Shown here: piece after piece, positions 54,273 through 62,814 of the stretch
Position numbering within the stretch: the stretch's first letter is position 1
Layout: every line of letters begins with the position of its first letter
DNA from: CAZJQD01 sp964548165 [NCBI: uncultured bacterium]
Lineage (GTDB): Bacteria > UBA8481
DNA length: 64,000 bases
NCBI GenBank assembly: GCA_964548165.1
Contig: CAZJQD010000001.1
Span: 20,996-84,995 of the forward strand
Direction of reading: 5' to 3'
Made by a program: the position numbers and the translations under genes
The notes under the pieces: model-generated
What the model saw: the letters and a program-made list of their open reading frames with translations, nothing else
The model's database searches: none
Told to the model about the DNA's origin: nothing

Positions 54273-54300
54273 TCAAGGAATCGTCCAGAGCGGCCGATAG
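54273..54300 (+). promoter_or_regulatory. possible sigma-28-like promoter
   Basis: GCCGATAG (54293-54300) matches 7 of 8 positions of the FliA -10 GCCGATAA. TCAAGGAA lies 12 nt upstream, against TAAAGTTT at 11 nt. The transcript would reach the ATG at 54370 after about 60 nt. Confidence 0.3.
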
Positions 54301-54369
54301 GTTTGATCAGATTCGCTCATACTCGCCCTCGAGCCCACGAGCCCGGGGGCACCGACAGGGAGGTCGGCC

Positions 54370-54663
54370 ATGGTTGAATTTCTTTTCCACGACGATACGA
54401 GCGCAGGCGGCCTGGCCCGCCTTCACGACACGGTCGCGGTCCAATGGACGGCGGTCCATTCCACCGGCCACTGGTTCATCGTGCTGCATGATGACCCGGC
54501 CCGCTCCGACACCGAGACCCGCCGTTGCCTTCTCAACATCATCACCAACGCGCTCTCGTTCCCCGCGGAGCTTCGCGAGCGCATCGCCCTGGCCGAGAAC
54601 CCGACGCGGAGCAAGAACCTTGGCCGACGCGGCCGCATCGGCCCTGTCTTCCAGGTCGCCTGA
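54370..54663 (+). CDS. hypothetical protein, 97 aa
   Basis: A small soluble protein that I do not recognise. It opens with VEFLFHDDTSAGGLARL, has an aromatic/His-rich centre (VHSTGHWFIVLHDD) and a basic end. GGAGG lies 8 nt before the ATG, one of the clearer ribosome binding sites here. The next small gene follows after 2 nt. A possible sigma-28-like promoter upstream would link it to motility, but nothing else supports that. Confidence 0.65.
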   Translation: MVEFLFHDDTSAGGLARLHDTVAVQWTAVHSTGHWFIVLHDDPARSDTETRRCLLNIITNALSFPAELRERIALAENPTRSKNLGRRGRIGPVFQVA

Positions 54664-54665
54664 CC

Positions 54666-54785
54666 ATGAAGCGCATCCCGGAAGCACAGGCCTCTCCCCT
54701 TGCGGAGATCGGCTGGCTCTACATGAGCCTCGCGGCCGTGCTCCTGGGAGACGTCGTCCTGGCCTGGGTGATCGGGCTGATCTAG
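54666..54785 (+). CDS. single-pass membrane peptide, 39 aa
   Basis: A 39-residue product beginning MKRIPEAQASPLAEIG and continuing with one transmembrane helix (LYMSLAAVLLGDVVLAWVIGLI). It begins 2 nt after the preceding stop, so it is probably translated with it. No family is recognised. Small membrane peptides of this kind often modulate larger complexes, but no partner is evident. Confidence 0.5.
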   Translation: MKRIPEAQASPLAEIGWLYMSLAAVLLGDVVLAWVIGLI

Positions 54786-54841
54786 CAATCGCGTATGGGG
54801 ATGGGGTCTTAACCCGAGGGCCGGCGCTGTGCGCCACCTCG

Positions 54842-54847
54842 TACACT
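54842..54847 (+). promoter_or_regulatory. -10 element of the histidine kinase gene (leaderless candidate)
   Basis: TACACT ends 6 nt before the ATG at 54854. No good -35 is seen. Confidence 0.45.
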
Positions 54848-54853
54848 TAAACC

Positions 54854-56008
54854 ATGACTCTGACCGACAGCGAAATCGATTCCACGGAATCCAAGCGCAA
54901 AAAGACCGACGAGAGCCTGCGGGTCGAGCGAAAAGAAACCGACGATGCCAACACGCAAGACCTGACGGACATCGACGAAACGGCGGATGCGGTCATCAGC
55001 CGGGCTCGCACTCGCGCCGACGAGGTGATTGCAGCATCGCGCGCGAAGGCGGATCGAGACTCGGCGACGACTGCGCCCAGCGCTGTTATCGAGACGGAGA
55101 GGGGGCTGGCGGACAAGGTCCTCAAGAAGGAGCGCGCCGGGGCGGACGAAACCATTCGTGAAGCCCGCGCGGAGAACGTCGCCCTGCATTCGCGCGAGCG
55201 CGAGGCAACGGACCGGGACCTTGCCGGTGAACGCGATCGGGCCGACAGCGCGCTGGGCTTGAGGGATGAATTTCTCGGCATCGTCAGCCATGACCTCTTG
55301 AACATGCAGACCGGGGTTATCGGCTTCGCAGCTCTCATCGAAAAGCGCGTCTCGCGAGCAGATCACGTCGAGGACGTTCTCCGGTATTCCCGGAACATCC
55401 AGCGCTCGGGCGCGCGAATGAACCGCCTGATCGGAGACCTGGTCGATATCGCAAGCATCGATGCCGGCAGGCTGGCGGTAGCTCGCGAGGTCAGCGATCC
55501 CACGCACGTCGTGATGGAGGCCTTGGAGACATTCCAGGCCAAGGCCGCGGAAAGCAAGATCGCGCTGGTAGCGGAGATCGCGCCGTCCTTGCCCCAGACC
55601 GCGTTTGATCCCGCGCGGATTCTCCAGGTGCTTACCAACCTGCTCAGTAATGCGCTCAAGTTCACTCCGGCAAATGGTAAAGTGGCTATTCATGTCGAGC
55701 ACGTTGGAGATGACCTGCGATTCGAGGTCAGAGACTCCGGGGTGGGAATTCCCAGCAACAAGTTGGAAGCGGTGTTCGAACGGTTTATCCAAGTCGCCGT
55801 AAACGATCGGCGCGGCCTCGGCCTGGGCCTCTATATCTCCAGGAGCATCGTCCAGGGGCATGACGGGCGAATCTGGGCCGAGAGCAAGATCGGCGAAGGA
55901 AGCCAATTCTGCTTCACGCTCCCCATCCAAACGCGACTGGGACGAGCAAAATCCTTCATCGCGTCGCTCGTGTCACCCACCAGGGACGAACGCGCTCCGA
56001 GCAACTAA
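54854..56008 (+). CDS. cytosolic histidine kinase with charged coiled-coil N-terminus
   Basis: A 384-aa kinase without transmembrane segments. Residues 1-135 are a very charged helical region with recurrent ADEV/ADET and RAR units, presumably a coiled coil that senses or dimerises. The HisKA H-box is FLGIVSHDLLN (H146). The ATPase domain has LLSNALKF (N box), DSGVGIP (G1) and GLGLGLYIS (G2). Similar N-termini occur in kinases of myxobacteria-like genomes. No response regulator is adjacent, so the partner is unknown. Confidence 0.9.
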   Translation: MTLTDSEIDSTESKRKKTDESLRVERKETDDANTQDLTDIDETADAVISRARTRADEVIAASRAKADRDSATTAPSAVIETERGLADKVLKKERAGADETIREARAENVALHSREREATDRDLAGERDRADSALGLRDEFLGIVSHDLLNMQTGVIGFAALIEKRVSRADHVEDVLRYSRNIQRSGARMNRLIGDLVDIASIDAGRLAVAREVSDPTHVVMEALETFQAKAAESKIALVAEIAPSLPQTAFDPARILQVLTNLLSNALKFTPANGKVAIHVEHVGDDLRFEVRDSGVGIPSNKLEAVFERFIQVAVNDRRGLGLGLYISRSIVQGHDGRIWAESKIGEGSQFCFTLPIQTRLGRAKSFIASLVSPTRDERAPSN

Positions 56009-56102
56009 GCGGCCCGTTCACGCCCGCCACTGACAGCGACCGTCCCCCTCGGCGACAACGGGCTCGCCCGGGTGATCGGGACTAGCCGTACTTTGTCATA
56101 AT

Positions 56103-56235
56103 CCCTGCGTTGCGAGGTCGAGCGAAAGCCCGACCGACGAGGCCGCAGGGCCGACATGCCCGGAAACGTAGCCGTGAGCTCCGTCGAGGACATGGGGGCA
56201 CGAGAGCGGAGTCGGTCGCGGCCTGCGGCCGACCG
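56103..56235. other. structured intergenic region, possible non-coding RNA
   Basis: On the plus strand CCCTGCG (56103-56109) pairs with CGCAGGG (56144-56150). Inside it GGTCG and CGACC (56116-56120, 56131-56135) close a GC stem with a GAAA tetraloop at 56124-56127. A further hairpin CGGTC/GACCG with inner GGCC pairs lies at 56213-56235. CATAAT at 56097-56102 could be a -10. It lies between the ends of the kinase and PorV-like genes, which converge. Confidence 0.4.
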
Positions 56236-56267
56236 CAGCAGAACCGGCTATGACGAAGTGCTGCCAG

Positions 56268-57233
56268 CTAGAAGCGATAGTTCAGGGAGATGCGGTGGGC
56301 GTTACCGAGCTCGTCCTCGTCGGCGAAGGCATAATCGACCTGGAACCGGTCCACGCGAACACCGACGCCGGCCGTGAACCCGGTCCCGATATCGCTCTCC
56401 GAGGAGTAGCCGGCACGAAGCGCCAGCATCCGCGCGATCCAGTATTCGCCGCCCACGTGGCCGGAGAGGCGATCGTCCCCCGTCACCTTGAGCAGATCGG
56501 CGGCCACGGTCAGCCGCTCCGGAATGATCCTCCAGGCGCCACCGAAGCGGATCGCCAGAGGCAGGTTGTCGGCGCGGCGGCCGGTCTTGAGTTTGTCGCC
56601 GATGTTGAGGACCGAGAGGCCGAGCGAAACGGGCCCGTCGGCTCGACGCCAGTAGACGCCGAGGTCGGCGGCCACGCTCTGGCCGCTGAAGTTGTCGATA
56701 TCCTGCTGGATGTACTTCAGCGCGCCACCCACGTGGAACCCGGCATCTCCCATTGCCCGCGCATAGCCGACGGAGAGCGCGAGGTTGCTCGCGTCGAACT
56801 GTCCCTGCGAGCTCAGCCCCGTGGGAGCGGCCACGCCGGCGAACCCGGCGGCGTGCGTCGTGCGATCGAAGTCGCCGTAGTCGAAGTAGTTGACGGCGAC
56901 GCCGAGAACGCCAACCGAGAGCGGGTGCGCGTAGCCGACGAATTCCTGGGAGAGATCGAGGATGTACTCGTTGTGAGCGAACGTAAGCACCTGCGCGGAA
57001 CGCGCGAGCCCCGCGGGATTGTAGTGAAGCGCGTAGGGATCCTCCGCCAGGGCCGTGTAGGCTCCGCCCATCGCGACGGCCCTGCCGCCGACGGGCACGA
57101 GGAGGAACCCGGCCGTCGTCGAGCCCGACTCGGCATGCGATCCCGGCGCCAACACCGCGAGCAGGAGCGCGAGAACGCCCGCCAGGAACACCTTGGCCTT
57201 GTATCCCGTCGGCACCGCCATGGAATCGCTCAT
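56268..57233 (-). CDS. PorV/PorQ-family outer-membrane protein
   Basis: A 321-aa beta-barrel of the UPF0164/PorV family. A signal peptide (to GSHAES) is followed by the family hallmark GFLLVPVGGRAVAMGGAYTALAEDPYALHYNPAGLA, then alternating strands ending in NYRF, with a final Phe for BAM recognition. In Bacteroidetes PorV carries cargo of the type IX secretion system through the outer membrane. Its ATG overlaps by 4 nt the end of a giant protein with a type IX-like sorting domain, which points to a cargo-specific carrier. Confidence 0.86.
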   Translation of the reverse strand: MSDSMAVPTGYKAKVFLAGVLALLLAVLAPGSHAESGSTTAGFLLVPVGGRAVAMGGAYTALAEDPYALHYNPAGLARSAQVLTFAHNEYILDLSQEFVGYAHPLSVGVLGVAVNYFDYGDFDRTTHAAGFAGVAAPTGLSSQGQFDASNLALSVGYARAMGDAGFHVGGALKYIQQDIDNFSGQSVAADLGVYWRRADGPVSLGLSVLNIGDKLKTGRRADNLPLAIRFGGAWRIIPERLTVAADLLKVTGDDRLSGHVGGEYWIARMLALRAGYSSESDIGTGFTAGVGVRVDRFQVDYAFADEDELGNAHRISLNYRF

Positions 57234-60200
57234 CGGACCACCGCCGCTTTCCTGACGGCCGTTCCCCCGGGGCCCTTCACGACGATGAGATACACGCCCG
57301 ATGCGACCTCCTGGTTGTCCTTGTTGCGCGCGTTCCAGCGGACGAGACCGTTCGTGTTCGCGGCCACCTCCGCCGGCGTCATCTCGGTCACCCTCCGTCC
57401 GCGGATGTCGAAGATCTCGACCGACGACCCCGCGGGGATGTTCCCGATGTAGATGCCCTCCGCGAAGCCCTGCCCCGCCTCGCCGTTAGCGAGGTTGCCG
57501 TCATGGGGCACGTAGGGATTCGGGAAGACGGTGATGTTCTGCACGCTCGTCTGCGTGAAGCCTCCGGCCGGGAAGACGGCGTAGATGGTGAAGTGACGGA
57601 CGACGACCGAGATGGTGTCGCCGGTCGCGTAGTTGAGGAAGCTGTCGCGCGCGGACCGGTTCACCATCGAGTCGAAACTGCGGACCATGAACCATCGCCG
57701 GGCGACCGTGTCCCAGAAGAAGACCTCGAGCGCCGACTTGCGAGCGGCCAGGACCGAATCGAGCGACCAAGTGAGTCGTACCTCGTTGAAGACCTCGGGC
57801 GCGGCGCCGATCGGGTTCCCGAGCGAATCGGTCACGACGATCTCGCGGATGGTGCGGTAACCGGCCGCGAAGTCGCTGATGAGGAGCGTGGACTCGGTTG
57901 CGCCGGCCAGCGGGCTGGTGTCCGGAACGCTGATGATCGTTCGCGCGTTCCGAACCGTGTCCGCGAAGTCGATGAGCACGCGGATGGTGTCCCCGTCCGT
58001 TCCGCGCTGGAGGATGTACGTGACGACCGTGTCACTGCCGCCCTGGAGGACGGTCACCGTCTCGGAGACCTGGTCCACGAGCGCGCGGGTGACGAGCGCC
58101 TGCGTCTCTCCCATGCCCGCGTTGTAGGAGGGCACGATGACCGTTCCCGCTCCAAGCACGAGCTCGATCGTGTCCGCGAGCGCGAGGGAGACATTGCCGG
58201 CCGAGTCCCGGACCTCGACGGAGACCGACTTGAACCCGGCATCCGAGGTCAAGGTAATCGCCCGGGTGAACGGCGAGGCGCCGGAGAAGCCCGTGAAGGT
58301 GGAGGAGGAATCAGAAGTGGCGCCGAGGATACGGTAAGCGGCAAGACCGAACGAGTCAGCGCCGGAGAAGGCCAGGAGGACCGTCGTCGAGCCGGCCACG
58401 GCGGCGTCCGTGTCGAGGGTGACCGAGGAGAGAACGGGCAGGGTCGTGTCCGCGACGAACCAGCGCGTGAACGCCTGGCTGTCACCGGCGATACTGATTC
58501 GCGCGATGGTGATCCGGTTCAGTCCGGCCACCAGGGGCACGGGGACGATGGCGGTATCCGTGGATGCGCCGGAGGACGTGGTGAGAGTATCCGGGGCGAC
58601 GACACCCGAGGTCGCGTTGGTGACACGGATGGTATCGCCGAACCCGAATACCCGGACGTAGCCGGAGTCCGCTTGCGCCCAGATCGTGTCGACGGCCGCG
58701 AATACCAGGCCGGTGTCGGCGACCTGGAGCGAGACGGCGGCGATCGTGAAGGATGAGGTTGCGGTCCCGGCCTGGGAGAACGTATCGAGCGCGGTCGCCG
58801 TGAGGTTCACTGTGCCGGCCGTGGAACCGATCTTCGAGGCGGGCACCTGCACGCGGTAGATGCCCCCGCCCTGGGCCGTCATCGCGAAGCTGTCGGTGAC
58901 GTTGTTGGGCGTGCGGACGCCGAGCGTCACTGCCTGGAGGCCGAGGTCAAACGTGGTATCGGAGACGGTGACCGTGACGGTCACGGACTCAGAGAGGGGC
59001 CGGTTGTTCGGGACGGCCGTGAGCGCCACGAGCGGACCAGCACGGTCAAGCCGGAACTGGAGGCGTACCGTGTCCGAGACGTTGCCAGCCTGGTCCCACG
59101 CGCTGGCAAAAAGCGTTACGGTGTCGCCCGCTACGGAGCTGAACCGGACCTGCATGAGGCCAACAGAGGAATCCACGGTCTGCGCCGTGTAACGAGCGGT
59201 CGTGTCATTGAGCGCGGCCGCGGAGGTCGTGTCCGGCGTCTCGCGTATGAAGACCCGCGCGTTGGCCTCCACCGTGGAAAGCGTCACGCGGACGTAGACG
59301 CCGGTCGAGTCGACGGCGGCGCGGACCGGATCGAGCGTGAAGGCGCTGACGACGGGACGCGTGACATCGGCCTGGTAGAAGTACGTCTCGGCAAACGGCA
59401 CGTTGACGAGCGTGTCCTGGACGACGACGACGACGGACTCGCCGTTCGAGAAGGGTCCGGCGAGCGTGAAGGACGTGTCGGCGAAGTCGGCCTGGAAGGC
59501 CACCCGCGTGTGATTGGCGCCCCCGGCCGGGACGCGGTAGACCTGGACGGTATCGCCGATGGAACTGGTGATCCGCAGGCTCAACGACCCGTTGGTCGAC
59601 GCGATCGTCGTCGACCCCGTCACCTCGGTCGTCTCCCCTTGCGCGTTCCCGACAAAGATACGGGCATACACGGGATCACGAATCGGCACCGTCTCCGCCA
59701 CCGTGTTCATGGACCTCCCGAAGGCGTCCGTGCATGCAAGAAACAGGAAGAGGAGCCGCGTGGTATCCGATCCGACGACCGTATCCGGCACCATGGCTGA
59801 CCAGGTACCGTTCTGCGCCGTCCCGGACTCCCGTGCCATGACCCAGGATGTATAGGCCGTCACCGTGTCCATCGCCGTGGCGGCGCGAGCGAAGAGCGTC
59901 GCTGACGCGACGCCTATGCCGGTATCAACCAGCGTAGCCGTGATCGCAACACCACGAGATTTTATCACCAAAGCGGGCACTTGGAGGGACGCCTGCGGCG
60001 GCTCGTTATCCGCAAATCCTCGCCCCCTGACGACCCCGGAATAGAAGCTCGCGTTCGCAACGCTGGCGGCGTCGACGGCAACGACGCGGTAGAAGTAGTC
60101 GGTATCGGAAGCGGCCGTGGTGTCCCGGAACTCGAGACCGGTCGTCTCGCCAGCGAGCGAGGACCAGTCGGTCGTATCAGCGGTTCGAGCGCGGAAGACA

Positions 60201-61891
60201 CGATAGAGGGCGACACCGGGCACGGCCGAGGAGTCTTCGTTCACGGTTGGAGCGGTCCAGGCCAGGCGAATCACGCCCAGCGGGCTGTCCGCCGCCAGGT
60301 TGCCGGGAGCGGCAGGTGCGACGGTATCGCCGTTCGCGGCGGTGTCGGCGATGCCGAGTCGAAAGGGCGTATGGACGACCGAATCGCGTCCGCGCCCCCA
60401 GATGCGACCGCGGATCACGGCTGAGTCGGTTGTGAACCACCACGTGCGCGCCACGACGAGAGTCGAAAGCGTGTCGGCGAAGAGGCCGGAGTCGGGGCGG
60501 ACAAGGGAGGTCCGGACGGCATTGCGATCGAGCGAATTGCCGGCGACGACCGAGAATCCGTACCCCAGGTTCGAGTCGGCAAGATTCTGCCGGAGCCAGT
60601 TCGCCTGGCCCGTGACGCGGAACCCGTGCGAGGAATTCTCGCGGGCGTGATTGGAGCGAAAGAGATTGCCTTGGCGCTCCACGAGAAATCCATTCCCGAA
60701 CGTGCGATCGGCGAGATTATTGGTCACAAGATTCGTGTCGCCGGAGGAGCCGAACCAGAAGCCACCATCCTGGCAGGCACGGGCCAGGTTCGAATCGATG
60801 ATGTTGTTGTTGCCCTGGACCAGGAAGCCGTAATTGCGCTTCCCGCTGGCCGTGTTGCCGACGATCGTGTTGCCGTAAGCGGACCCTCGGATCCAGATCC
60901 CATAGCCGGATGCGCCGCCGCCCATGACCACGTTCCCCGAGAGCGTCCCCGACTCCGCGTAGAAGTCGATGTTGTGTCCACCGATCGTCGTGCAGGCGTT
61001 ATCGACGATGCGCGCATAGGACGAGCCGGAGTTCACGGTCAGGGTTCCATCCGGGAAGGCGTTGCCCACGACGTCGCAATGGCGCGCCGTGGTCAAGGTG
61101 AGGGACGAGTTATTCTGGAAGACATTCTCCGAGACATGGACGGAGTCTGCGCCTTCCACGAGAAGCGTCCGGTTGACGAAGGTATTCCCCCGGAGGACGG
61201 CCGAATCCGCGCGGGCAGACACGCCGAGCGAGGAGCCGGCGAACAGGTTTCCCACGATGACGGCCCTCGTCGCGGTCTCCAGCGTGACGCCCCAATTCGA
61301 CGAAGAACCGAACCAGCTCCGGGTGACGGTCAAGGAATCCGACCCTGGCATGCCCATGACGCCGGTCGCATTCGAAAGGAAACTGTCGGAGACGACCAGC
61401 ACGCTGTCAGCGTTATCCACCATGATGGCGCCGCTGTACTGGCCGAATCCTCCTCCGATCGCCATGTCAGCGTTCAGGATGGCCACGTTCTCGATGCGCG
61501 TCCTGTCCGCTCCACGGAGCCAGAAGCAGGTCTCGTAATTCGCATCGAGGAGCGTCGTCCGAGAATCGGCCCCGAGAAACGTGACTCCGGCCACCGTCAC
61601 CACGATATTCGACTCGTTGTAATACTGGCCGGCGTCAATGAAGACAGAATCCCCCGCGCCGAGGAGACTGTCGATCTCATGAATGTTGCGCTTCGGCGTG
61701 GCGCGCGAGAGCCCGTCATTGGCGGACGCACCCGGGGCGGACGTGAAGGAATCGCCGACCGTCGACGTATCATTCACATACCAGACCGCGGCGTCCGCTC
61801 GGGCCTCAACAGCGAGAACGGCAAGAGCGAGAACGACAGCGACCCGCAACATGCTGAAACTCCGCAAGCGCATCCCAGGGCGATTCGTCAT
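57230..61891 (-). CDS. giant secreted parallel beta-helix protein with FN3/Ig-like domains and C-terminal sorting domain
   Basis: A 1553-aa protein. A signal peptide (to about 34) is followed by right-handed beta-helix (PbH1/NosD-like) repeats (about 85-490), a fibronectin type III domain (about 520-630), several Ig-like beta-sandwich modules rich in Thr, Asp and Val, and a C-terminal FlgD-like/type IX sorting domain (about 1450-1553: VFPNPYVPHDGN, then FDIRGRRVTEM and ASGVYLIVVKG). AAGGAGG 9 nt upstream fixes the ATG at 61891. Surface-anchored or secreted; the beta helix suggests glycan binding or cleavage. It is co-transcribed with the PorV-like gene. Confidence 0.9.
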   Translation of the reverse strand: MTNRPGMRLRSFSMLRVAVVLALAVLAVEARADAAVWYVNDTSTVGDSFTSAPGASANDGLSRATPKRNIHEIDSLLGAGDSVFIDAGQYYNESNIVVTVAGVTFLGADSRTTLLDANYETCFWLRGADRTRIENVAILNADMAIGGGFGQYSGAIMVDNADSVLVVSDSFLSNATGVMGMPGSDSLTVTRSWFGSSSNWGVTLETATRAVIVGNLFAGSSLGVSARADSAVLRGNTFVNRTLLVEGADSVHVSENVFQNNSSLTLTTARHCDVVGNAFPDGTLTVNSGSSYARIVDNACTTIGGHNIDFYAESGTLSGNVVMGGGASGYGIWIRGSAYGNTIVGNTASGKRNYGFLVQGNNNIIDSNLARACQDGGFWFGSSGDTNLVTNNLADRTFGNGFLVERQGNLFRSNHARENSSHGFRVTGQANWLRQNLADSNLGYGFSVVAGNSLDRNAVRTSLVRPDSGLFADTLSTLVVARTWWFTTDSAVIRGRIWGRGRDSVVHTPFRLGIADTAANGDTVAPAAPGNLAADSPLGVIRLAWTAPTVNEDSSAVPGVALYRVFRARTADTTDWSSLAGETTGLEFRDTTAASDTDYFYRVVAVDAASVANASFYSGVVRGRGFADNEPPQASLQVPALVIKSRGVAITATLVDTGIGVASATLFARAATAMDTVTAYTSWVMARESGTAQNGTWSAMVPDTVVGSDTTRLLFLFLACTDAFGRSMNTVAETVPIRDPVYARIFVGNAQGETTEVTGSTTIASTNGSLSLRITSSIGDTVQVYRVPAGGANHTRVAFQADFADTSFTLAGPFSNGESVVVVVQDTLVNVPFAETYFYQADVTRPVVSAFTLDPVRAAVDSTGVYVRVTLSTVEANARVFIRETPDTTSAAALNDTTARYTAQTVDSSVGLMQVRFSSVAGDTVTLFASAWDQAGNVSDTVRLQFRLDRAGPLVALTAVPNNRPLSESVTVTVTVSDTTFDLGLQAVTLGVRTPNNVTDSFAMTAQGGGIYRVQVPASKIGSTAGTVNLTATALDTFSQAGTATSSFTIAAVSLQVADTGLVFAAVDTIWAQADSGYVRVFGFGDTIRVTNATSGVVAPDTLTTSSGASTDTAIVPVPLVAGLNRITIARISIAGDSQAFTRWFVADTTLPVLSSVTLDTDAAVAGSTTVLLAFSGADSFGLAAYRILGATSDSSSTFTGFSGASPFTRAITLTSDAGFKSVSVEVRDSAGNVSLALADTIELVLGAGTVIVPSYNAGMGETQALVTRALVDQVSETVTVLQGGSDTVVTYILQRGTDGDTIRVLIDFADTVRNARTIISVPDTSPLAGATESTLLISDFAAGYRTIREIVVTDSLGNPIGAAPEVFNEVRLTWSLDSVLAARKSALEVFFWDTVARRWFMVRSFDSMVNRSARDSFLNYATGDTISVVVRHFTIYAVFPAGGFTQTSVQNITVFPNPYVPHDGNLANGEAGQGFAEGIYIGNIPAGSSVEIFDIRGRRVTEMTPAEVAANTNGLVRWNARNKDNQEVASGVYLIVVKGPGGTAVRKAAVVR

Positions 61892-61963
61892 TTCCAGGCC
61901 TCCTTCGCCACCAGGTCGCGGCCAGGACCGAGGTCGTTCAGCGGCGTTCCGCTTGAATTTCCG

Positions 61964-61978
61964 CACATCAATGATGTG
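61964..61978. promoter_or_regulatory. 15-bp perfect palindrome in the leader of the beta-helix gene
   Basis: CACATCAATGATGTG is a 7-1-7 palindrome in the predicted leader, just downstream of the minus-strand TAGAAT and about 73 nt before the start codon. Size and place suit a dimeric repressor. Confidence 0.5.
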
Positions 61979-61987
61979 TAGGCGGCG

Positions 61988-61993
61988 ATTCTA
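61988..61993 (-). promoter_or_regulatory. -10 element of the beta-helix/PorV operon
   Basis: On the minus strand TAGAAT at 61988-61993 gives a predicted start near 61981 and a leader of about 90 nt. The -35 region (TGCTCA) is poor. The remainder of the space to the sirtuin gene shows nothing. Confidence 0.4.
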
Positions 61994-62101
61994 AGTGTGG
62001 GATCAGCCGCTGAGCAAGAAGGTTATGGCAGGTTTCTGACGGTCGTGTCTCCGCGCCGTCGGGAACGGATCAGACGCAAGATCCCTCTCGCGATCCCACT
62101 T

Positions 62102-62797
62102 CTACATCAAGCTGAGCGAGCCCCTCAGGGCGGGCAGGACTTCGGCAGCCGATCCCTGGATGAAGCGGGTGACGCGATCCGAGAACGGGGTCGGGTCGAT
62201 GTTGACCTCGATGACCTTTACGCCGGCGGCCAAAGCCATCAGCGGGATCGAGGCGGCGGGGTACACGAGGTTGGAGGATCCGACGAGCACCAGCACATCG
62301 ACGGTCGTTGCCAGCAATTGGGCGCGCGCAAGGACCTGGTGCGGGAGTTCCTCGCCGAACCAGACGATGTCCGGTCGCAACAATCCTCCGCAACCGCAGA
62401 GCGGAACCTGCTCGTCGTCGAGCATGGTCCGGCGATCCTGGGTCGTCAATCCGCAATCCGCGCACCGCGTCCGCCAGATCGAGCCGTGCAGTTCGAGGAC
62501 GTCGGCCGACCCGGCGGCCTGGTGGAGACCGTCGACGTTCTGGGTGATGACGGGGCACTCGCCCCACCGCTCCTGCCATCCCGCCACGGCGCGATGGCCG
62601 GCGTTGGGGTGACACGCCATGAGCTCGCGGCGGCGCGCGAGGTAGAACTCCCAGACATCCTTCGGGTCCCGTCGAAAGGCACCGGGCGTGGCGACGTCCT
62701 CGGGCCTGCGGCCGTTCCAGAGCCCGTCGGGTCCGCGGAAGGTCGGCACCCCGCTCTCGGCCGACATCCCGGCGCCCGTGGCGACGACGATCTTCAC
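62102..62797 (-). CDS. cobB: NAD-dependent protein deacylase (sirtuin)
   Basis: A 231-aa SIR2-family enzyme. The NAD pocket has TGAGMSAESGVPTFRG and TQNVDGLH, the catalytic His is in LELHGS, and zinc ligands are the CADC pair and the CGC pair before LRPDIVWFGEELP. FxPxVVxFGE is the usual class III/CobB-type mark. It starts at GTG, 17 nt after the TPR gene. It removes acyl groups from lysines with release of nicotinamide. Confidence 0.94.
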   Translation of the reverse strand: MKIVVATGAGMSAESGVPTFRGPDGLWNGRRPEDVATPGAFRRDPKDVWEFYLARRRELMACHPNAGHRAVAGWQERWGECPVITQNVDGLHQAAGSADVLELHGSIWRTRCADCGLTTQDRRTMLDDEQVPLCGCGGLLRPDIVWFGEELPHQVLARAQLLATTVDVLVLVGSSNLVYPAASIPLMALAAGVKVIEVNIDPTPFSDRVTRFIQGSAAEVLPALRGSLSLM

Positions 62798-62814
62798 GAC
62801 GCCGCGTTCACAGG

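Noticed and set aside
52682-54850. Long plus-strand frame opposite glmM and the TPR-gluzincin gene
   Set aside because: Shadow of two confident genes; no domain or ribosome binding site.
56103-56235. c-di-GMP or cobalamin riboswitch
   Set aside because: The conserved cores of these riboswitches are absent and the element lies at the 3' side of both flanking genes.
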